Shown in pieces: positions 36,301-42,684 of a DNA stretch of 42,684 nucleotides (within the stretch, counting starts at the first letter, position 1; each line of letters opens with the position of its first letter). The position numbers and the translations under genes are program-made. Source of the stretch: Lingula anatina (lineage: Eukaryota > Brachiopoda > Lingulata > Lingulida > Lingulidae). The notes under the pieces were generated by a model, which searched no databases, had not been told where the DNA came from, and worked only from the letters and a program-made list of their open reading frames with translations. The stretch lies in the NCBI RefSeq assembly GCF_001039355.2, contig NW_019775955.1, forward strand, positions 30,671 to 73,354, read 5' to 3'.

Positions 36301-37058
36301 ACTAACATATCCTGAAAGTTCTCTTATCCTCATAACTAGAAAACTGGGCATTCAGCATAATTGGCTCTCAGTAGTAGTTATATAGCTTTATAGCTGTTGT
36401 TAGTATAATTTAAAGGAACATTTGATTCACATAAAAGTTGAAATCTGGTTATTAGTTCCATGAAATTGGACTTGTTCTTGAGGGCATACCTCCTAAAACA
36501 TCCATTCTCCAAAATCTAATTCTCTTTCCAAACCATGTTTCTATGTTTGACAAGAGCGATATTTTTTTTTAATAGTCTAGTTCCCATTCTTCTGAACTTG
36601 TTGACTGATAATTTAAATAAACATGGTTTGGCTGAAATTAAGTTTAATTTAGTAGATGTTGCATTTGATGTTTGTTTCACACCTTAACCTACTTTAATTA
36701 GCAGATTCAAAGAATATCTCAATGCTTAATTTTCTAATTGAAGCAAAACTACTGCATCTGTTGCCAAGAGAGAAATTATCAGTTACTTATACAATAACCT
36801 AAATTTTACCAGTCTTACCTCCCTTTGTTGGCAAAACTAATTACCTTACTTTTTATTTGAGACTAGCGGAAGTCTGTATTCCCAGCCAAATTATTTAGCA
36901 CATGTATATATTAACAGACTGGCTGTTTTAAGTGCCACACCCGGAGTGTGGGCAAAACTGCAGCTTGGCTGAAATATAGTTTGTGGAGACATAACTTAGT
37001 ACACACTTTTTCACCATAATATGCTTTGCACATGGCCAAATCTCCCTCTCACTCTAAG

Positions 37059-37091
<33 letters not shown>

Positions 37092-40000
37092 TCAGACTGC
37101 AGATGCAGCAGAACAAATAAGTGTCTTTGTAGTTGAAGTCTAGATTTTTAGGAACAAAATAATTACTTGATGTAATTCACACAATTTTAATGCTTGATTG
37201 GATGCACGTACCAAGGATGTAATTGTGTACCCACTATTCACAGATATGCCTCTGGTTAATTTCTTGCAATTTTCTGTACTTTGACCCAGTGATGGAATCC
37301 AATGGTTACAGAGTTGGTCACTTTTTGCATAACTATTCAGACACTGCCACTACTGTGGGACACTTTTGGCCACCTCCTTTAAACATGTGACGTTTGCCAG
37401 ACAGATAAGTGAAGACACATTATGAAATTAGCATAAAGCACAGAATTACTGGCAGTGCAAAGACAAAAGGGTTTGCTCTCAGCCAAAATTATTGGTTTTT
37501 ACTGCTCAGAAATCACATAGGTCCAGTGAGAAGAATGTGTAAAAAATTGATGTCATAACTCAGCTGGCCCTTGGGAGATAATAATACTTGACTGTGTATT
37601 CTGATTACCTGTGTCTGTTCGTATTGTAATGGTTTTACAGTTTAAAGTTCATTAGTAAAATTACTAGCCTTCTGTTTGTATTGAGTTGGTGTATTGTTAG
37701 TAGCTGAACTCTTGGCTTGCATTTGGAATGGCCTTGGGCTTAACCTTTTCAGGGGCAGATCCAGAGATATTTTCTGATAGTCTTTCAAATTATCTTTGTT
37801 GATCCACCCTCCTTTTGTGACGGTCTTCCGACAGAAAAAAATAGATGCCTGTCAATGTAAACTTGAAAATTTTTGACCATCCTCTCTGGAAGACCCAGAA
37901 AATGGCCTCTATCTGTCCCTGCTTTTCACTTAATGGTCGAGTTTGAAGAGACTCCTTCAAGGCCAACCACTTTCCCTGCCTGTCATGAAGTGGCCATCAA
38001 GTATTGCAGTGAACAGTTAAAGGTCGCCCTCTTTTGAGAAAGTATTAATACAAGGCAGGTTCACAGATTCAGACAATATGTAAAGAGAAATGAATAGAAG
38101 TAGTTATAAGTAAAGAGTAGTTAAGAATTAGCAGTCAACTAGAGGAAACTAAATTTGAGTTGTGCAGTTTTAAAAACCAAAGTAATCTGCACTGGTGGCA
38201 GCAATTTATAAAAATTCCTTTAAAAAATCCCACCAGAAAACCCCAACAGAGAATGCTACAGTATGGTTGCTTTAGCTGCTGGCCTCACTGATGCTACCTG
38301 ACACATTTGTTCACACCATCCTGCCAAATCATGTTGATTGGATTATTATTAGGATTCCCCATAGGGGAATACTATTGTTTTTGGTAGTATTATAGTTGTT
38401 GTTATTATTATTATTCTTTCCGCGCGTTTTTTCGCAAAAAATCTGAAATAATTATCATAGGTATCCTATGGTCAGAATATGCCACAGAACCAGTTTCAGT
38501 GACCTTGACCTACTTTTCAAGGTCACAGGGGCTTTTAAAGGCAAAATTTGTAAAATTTGAAATTGCCATTAGGCCTAATGTATAAGCCATATGGCTGAGA
38601 GCCATATGGCCAGTGATACTGAGGTGAATCCACAGATAATGACCTACTTTTATGCAAGTAGGTCAAGGTCAAGGTCGCTAATGGGCAAACGGGCTCAAAA
38701 AAGGTTTGTTTCCGAGATCTCAAGAACCGGAAGGCCCAGAGCCCCAATCATAATGGCAAATGATGCCCTATATATATATCGAAGGTTAGCTGCACCTTGG
38801 TAGCAACTGCCTAATTACTTTTTTTAATATAGATTTTTAAATATTTATGACATTGCAGAAATCTTGAGTTTGGCAATTTCTCCATGAAACACTGGTTTTT
38901 GGTCATAGCATGCTATAGTAAACTACCCCAAACATATACCCAAAACCCCCAAATCAAATGTCAAATTTGACCTTGACCCTCATTTTCAAGGTCATTTGGC
39001 TATTTCATGGAGCAATATTGAAGTGGGCTAAAGGTGATGTTTTGTTGACCCTCCTCCCCCAATTCGCACATGCTCTTTCAGAATATTGGGTCAAATTTAA
39101 CCCATGACCTTCACATGGCCTTGTAAGAGCATTTCCACACCTATTTTGCAGGGGAATCCTCGGCCACTGGCTTCAGCCAGTTGCAGTCTAGTTATTATTA
39201 TTATTATTATTGTTATTATTAACTACTGCAGTTTTTTGTAAAATCCCATGGGCCTGAAGCCCTATAATTAAAAGATGGTGGTGATTATACTATATCAAAT
39301 TTGACTAAACTGTCTTGTGCACTCACTGTAAAAAAGCAACCTTTCTGGAAAGAGTTCACATGCTTGTTACTTAATTACGTAGAGACTTTTTCCATGCAGG
39401 GCTTCATAGGATATCACCTGAAGCCTCTGATTGCCACTACCATGTATCTTTTACAAATTAAAAATTGATCTAGAAATTTCAGTAAGTGTAATGGAGGCTG
39501 AGAAATAGACATGGAGAAAAAAACTTGCAGGGAGTCTTTCTGAAGAATGATCTTTCAAGAAAATTAAATGTCATTCTATCTTATCAGAAACATTTGTTGC
39601 GGAGTTGAGTATGAAATTAAGAAGCGCCCTGACATTTAGATAGATATGGGATGCATTGAAGTTGAATGTCTCTGTCAGTTAATTGTCTGGGTTTTTTATT
39701 TATTGATTTATTTATTATTAATATAATTTTTGTATAGTTGTATATAGATATATATTTCTTCTTGAAATAAAAAGATAAGGTATCTATTTATAAAATGGAA
39801 CTGGCAACAGCAGATAAAAAATAGAGGTAATTTTTTCCTTGTTATATATACTCCTATTTTTTCACGTGGCACTCCATGTGTTCATTTGAGCTCCAACTAA
39901 CAGGGGGGCTTGTATTTGCAGATACCAAACCATCCAAATATAATTACTATACTGACATTTTCTACTCTCACATTTGGGGACTTCTGTGTGAGATTCTTCT

Positions 40001-41787
40001 ATCACCTATGCCAAGGAGGTTTTGTTTTTATTTCTCTTTATGTCTCCTCCATCTCAGTGTACCACAAACTTTTATAGTCTCATTCATAGCAAGAAAGAAG
40101 GTAACAAGGAATATTGTTTGTTCGTGATTTGGCCAAACCAGGCCGCTTTTATTATATAACCCCTCTATCCTAATCGTTTTAACAATAATAACAATGTAGC
40201 AAATTGTTGCCTGTATTAAATGTTATGGCCTTAGGGATAAAAATTATATATCAAATATTCAATGAGACTCATCATCCTAAAAATTATGATGCGACGACTC
40301 AGCAAAAATTATTATTTACCAACAATTTTGCACAAATTTCATTTGTGGGGTTGCAAAGAGGCCCTTTGTCTGTCTGTCATTCTGTTTGTAAAAGTATAAA
40401 CAAAATGGTAGTAAGACAATTTATCCTGGATGCTTTTTCTCAAGCATTTCAAATCCACCTACCTGTCTGTCAGAACACAATTGAGCTCTTACATTTTTTT
40501 TTTTTTTTTGCATCTGTGTGAATTTTTTTTCTTTGCAAAAAGATAAGTAATCTGTTTTTTGAATACATTTTTCATGTATTAAACTAGATTCAAGTGGTTT
40601 AAATAGTCTTTGTCATTAAGAGAAATGGCCAGGCTAAAGTTTCTAGTAGACAACATCAGTAGAGCCAGAAAGAAAGGGAAGTTTAGCAGGTTTGGGCCAA
40701 GAACAGAGCACCGTGTTTGCTCCGTCAGTGAAAATGAAATGTCTAAAAATACAGAAAGAAACAACGGAGGTCACGATGACCATTCTTTCTGTATGCATAC
40801 TTAATTCTATAACAAACTGCTAAAATCTGTGAATGAAAAAAAAAACTGTAATTATTTATGAAATGGAGGAAAAAGTGCACAATCTTCAAAAATAATTTTC
40901 AAACAAATTAAACAATCTAAAGTATTAGCGGGCCGATTTGCAACAGGTAAAAAAGAATCCAGAAGAATACTGGGGGGGGGGGGGGGTACTTTGTCTCCTG
41001 ATCTGGTCATTTGTAAGGAATCACTGAGAAATCCTCCAGAGACATGACATTACATGATTGTGTGCAGCTCATCTCTAAGGGTTCTAAGCTAATATCATTG
41101 AACTTTGGTTTTTTTGTAATGAGTTTCTGAAAGGATCACTACCACTTATTATTGAGAAAAAGATATGATAAACTTATTGAAAACCATGCGACCACTGTCA
41201 GATTTTGCTTTTGCAATCTATTTTATTTTTGTAACATCTTTAATGAAATTTGAGGGGTCTTTGAAGTGTCTTGGGATCTGATATTTGAAGGGTTTTGGAT
41301 TACAATTGGATCTATTTCCATTTTGAAGTTTCCACAGTGTGTGGTTATTATTTACAGAGAAATCACACATTTTGAAAGCACATAAAACAACATACTATTA
41401 ACATTTTGACTTGGATTTTGTTGCATATTTTTTTAATTGAAGTTATTTAGAAGAACCAGAATGCAATTGTGAAAGAGATGAAAATTTATGCTTCTTGCCT
41501 CAGGCTCCACAAAAAAAAGTTTCCAACAAGTGAAAAAAGAAAAATATATTCACATGGTAATTAACCAAAATGTGTTTTCCTTTGGTACTAGGAGTTCACA
41601 GCGTAGTCCAACATGATACTATCATGATGTCTTCCAACCCAGACTATGCACTGGTGGAAGGGGAGGCGGAGAGAGTGGCACGTGAAGCTGTGCGAGCATT
41701 GAAGCAGTCCCGTACGCGATGTCTGCCTGCCGTGGCTGGTGTCCCTACATGGACTGGTCAACACGGGGGTGCAGCAGGACCTAGTAG
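26106..41787 (+). CDS. ERCC6: ERCC6/CSB DNA-dependent ATPase, partial (15 exons)
   Basis: Exons: 26106-26609, 26762-26972, 27266-27394, 27816-27968, 28297-28432, 28716-28886, 29306-29482, 29860-29970, 30221-30316, 30559-30777, 31128-31238, 33506-33720, 34190-34839, 35105-35233, 41592-41787. All phases agree, giving about 1,069 codons without a stop. CSB is the SWI2/SNF2 remodeller that binds stalled RNA polymerase II and starts transcription-coupled nucleotide excision repair in the nucleus. All helicase motifs are present: [21 protein letters not shown] and [11 protein letters not shown]. Diagnostic CSB segments outside the ATPase are [41 protein letters not shown] and VPTWTG. The first exon begins in phase 1 without an upstream in-frame start, so earlier exons are missing (human CSB has roughly 200 residues before this point). 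The last exon ends in phase 2 at a GTAGGT donor, so the ubiquitin-binding and winged-helix exons lie beyond the window. Confidence 0.97.
27816..29970 (+). other. ERCC6 ATPase lobe 1, exons D-H
   Basis: [12 protein letters not shown] opens the lobe. Walker A DEMGLGKT is at 27883-27906, motif Ia CPTTVMHQW in exon E and Walker B DEGH at 28830-28841. Motif [17 protein letters not shown] is in exon G, and [12 protein letters not shown] in exon H. Nothing required for ATP binding or hydrolysis is altered. Confidence 0.95.
31239..33505 (+). other. ERCC6 intron inside ATPase lobe 2
   Basis: 2,267 bp. It contains an AT-rich ATT/ATA palindromic stretch at about 32337-32380, four imperfect ATTACAGCTATTC units at about 32600-32710, and a G run near 33007-33018. 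No exon was recognised. Confidence 0.7.
32600..32710. repeat. Short imperfect tandem repeat, period about 30 bp
   Basis: Four occurrences of ATTACAGCTATTC with spacers of TCATTATT type. On the gene strand each contains an ATTACAG acceptor-like string. Confidence 0.6.
37061..37090. repeat. TG dinucleotide microsatellite
   Basis: Fifteen TG units in the large ERCC6 intron. Confidence 0.95.
38355..39191 (+). mobile_element. Helitron-like non-autonomous element
   Basis: The right end has the classic Helitron layout. A GC-rich hairpin (CTGGCT, loop TC, AGCCAG at 39167-39180) is followed 7 nt later by CTAG (39188-39191) and then a T-starting AT-rich flank. The left end begins near TTCCCCATAGGGG. 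AGGATTCCCC at 38351-38360 is the exact reverse complement of GGGGAATCCT at 39151-39160, so subterminal inverted sequence is also present. There is no Rep/helicase coding, so it would depend on another element. Confidence 0.55.
38500..38994. promoter_or_regulatory. Cluster of TCAAGGTCA motifs inside the element
   Basis: TCAAGGTCA or its complement TGACCTTGA occurs at 38500-38508, 38517-38525, 38663-38671, 38968-38976 and 38986-38994. Two pairs are inverted with about 8-9 nt between them and could also form hairpins. The sequence is the extended half-site bound by NR5A and ERR-type nuclear receptors; binding here is untested. Confidence 0.4.
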
Positions 41788-42018
41788 GTAGGTTGTCAGT
41801 AATACCAACATGGAATGTCATATGGTTGTTTTTATTCTGCACATTTTTGAGTTTTTTATGTACAGACACAGATGTGTCTGTACATATTGCCATCACCTGC
41901 GTCTGTCGTCGCCGTCGCCGTCACCGATCATGTCGCCGTGCACTTTCAGCGTTAACACCATAAGTGGAAGACAGTTTTACTTTTTGGCTTTATATTTACA
42001 GAGCTGATGAATATTCAT
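41788..42018. repeat. Dispersed repeat with a 28-nt palindrome downstream of ERCC6 exon O
   Basis: ATGTACAGACACA and TGTGTCTGTACAT (41858-41885) are perfect inverted arms of 13 bp around a GA loop. They are followed by CCATCACCTGCGTCTGTCGT and CG-rich CGTCGCC repeats. A diverged relative lies in the lectin gene at 7651-7720. Confidence 0.7.
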
Positions 42019-42412
42019 AAAACGCAGGTCAAGTTCGAAAATCAGCATGATCGGGCCATTATTGTAGAATTTATGCTGTTTTTTTTCACTTTTCAGCATA
42101 TATGCAACACTGTTAACACATTTCAAGGAAAACTGATAGGCCTGTTGTCATGAAACTCACAGGAGTAATCAATCTTACTAAAACACAGGTCAAGTTCGAA
42201 AATCGGCATGATCGGACCATTATTTTATAAGTTATGCTGTTTTTTCACTTTTCAGCATATATGCAAAACTGTTAACACATTTCAAGGAAAACCCATAGGC
42301 CTGTTGTCATGAAACTCACAGGAGTAATCAATCTTACTAAAACGCAGGTCAAGTTCGAAAATCAGCATAATCGGACCATTATTTTATAAGTTATGCTGTT
42401 TTTTCACATTTC
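42019..42412. repeat. Tandem repeat, period about 160 bp, 2.5 units
   Basis: Units start with AAAACRCAGGTCAAGTTCGA at 42019, 42180 and 42339. Each contains a GATCGG..CCATTATT block, then TTATGCTGTTTT, CAGCATATATGCAA and ATGAAACTCACAGGAGTAAT. The third unit is cut short near 42412. Confidence 0.92.
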
Positions 42413-42684
42413 CTCAGATTCAATTCTTAGGCATGTTAACAGTCTCTTTATTTAATTAATAAGATACGTAAAAGTGTTTGTTTGACATTTCCTGCATCTT
42501 TACAACATTGTTAGTTGATTTTGTAAAAATGATGGTAAACCTGTAATCGTGTATTGTGTAATAAGGTGTCAAAAATGGAAATAAACTCATATCATTGCAG
42601 TTTGTAAGATTCAATCATTCACTATGTTCAGAAACTCAGAATGGAGGAAATTGGACATTTGACACTGTTCTATTGATATTTTTC
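42413..42684 (+). other. ERCC6 intron sequence at the window edge
   Basis: AT-rich. No exon of the ERCC6 C-terminus was recognised; the two acceptor-like sites near 42600 and 42636 do not give a useful frame in the required phase. Confidence 0.5.

Larger units (their letters stand above)
35234..41591 (+). other. ERCC6 6.4-kb intron
   Basis: Donor GTTGGG after 35233, acceptor TGGTACTAG before 41592. It contains a GT microsatellite, the Helitron-like element and a G run at about 40971-40986. Open frames within it, including one at 40610-40804, have no recognisable domain and no supporting splice signals. Confidence 0.8.
34190..41787 (+). other. ERCC6 C-terminal region, exons M-O
   Basis: Exon M ends in a very lysine/glutamate-rich stretch ([16 protein letters not shown]... 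and [14 protein letters not shown]), likely coiled and nuclear-localising. Exon N encodes [10 protein letters not shown] and [12 protein letters not shown]. Exon O encodes [27 protein letters not shown] and the strongly conserved [14 protein letters not shown]. The N/O junction falls inside a segment that is continuous in vertebrates, so no exon is missing between them despite a 6,358-bp intron. Confidence 0.93.

Noticed and set aside
40610-40804. 64-codon open frame in the ERCC6 intron with FSRFG, faintly like a CSB C-terminal segment
   Set aside because: It lies before exon O, whereas that CSB segment should follow it. No acceptor or donor frames it, and exons N and O already join without a gap.

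Overview
This is animal nuclear DNA, probably from a marine invertebrate. The evidence is AT-rich sequence, spliced genes with GT-AG introns, a Dok4/5/6-type adaptor, an ERCC6 (CSB) orthologue, a small secreted C-type lectin and a K02A2.6-like Ty3/gypsy retrotransposon. A lophotrochozoan, perhaps a mollusc, fits best; that is inference from protein style and repeat content. Single N positions at 21945 and 24839 look like collapsed assembly gaps.

Layout. 1-5412: two diverged copies of a repeat of about 2.2-2.5 kb, with nested insertions and a long hairpin. 6074-8404 (+): a complete five-exon C-type lectin gene of 238 codons (signal peptide, coiled coil, CTLD with EPN and WND motifs), with a MITE-like element in one intron. 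8405-11098: intergenic, with a 76-bp AT microsatellite. 11099-18455 (-): a complete seven-exon Dok4/5/6-like gene of 407 codons (PH domain, IRS-type PTB domain, tail with YxN). 18456-22093: intergenic, with a 21-bp minisatellite. 22094-25862 (-): a dead gypsy gag-pol with the gag/pol junction missing at an N and a stop codon in integrase. 26106-41787 (+): fifteen consecutive exons of ERCC6, about 1,069 codons covering the mid N-terminus, the whole SWI2/SNF2 ATPase and most of the C-terminal region. Its first exons and its last (ubiquitin-binding/winged-helix) exons are not found here. The 6.4-kb ERCC6 intron holds a Helitron-like element with several TCAAGGTCA motifs. 41788-42684: dispersed and tandem repeats.

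All splice junctions in the three genes were checked for phase, and every reading frame is continuous across exons. The genes do not form a pathway: one is an extracellular lectin, one a receptor tyrosine kinase adaptor, one a transcription-coupled repair remodeller.

The most striking structure is at 12511-13602. A 42-copy, 26-bp minisatellite with no length changes lies immediately upstream of Dok exon 5. Its repeat unit is a copy of the exon's own 3' splice site (branch-point-like TTGAC, TTTCAG, and the first 11 exon bases), which also contains a GTAAGA donor-like motif. The gene therefore has one real acceptor behind 41 near-identical decoys, each bounding a 5-nt pseudo-exon. A similar theme is seen at the Dok stop codon, where a 65-bp tandem repeat spans the end of the coding sequence and supplies an AATAAA just downstream.
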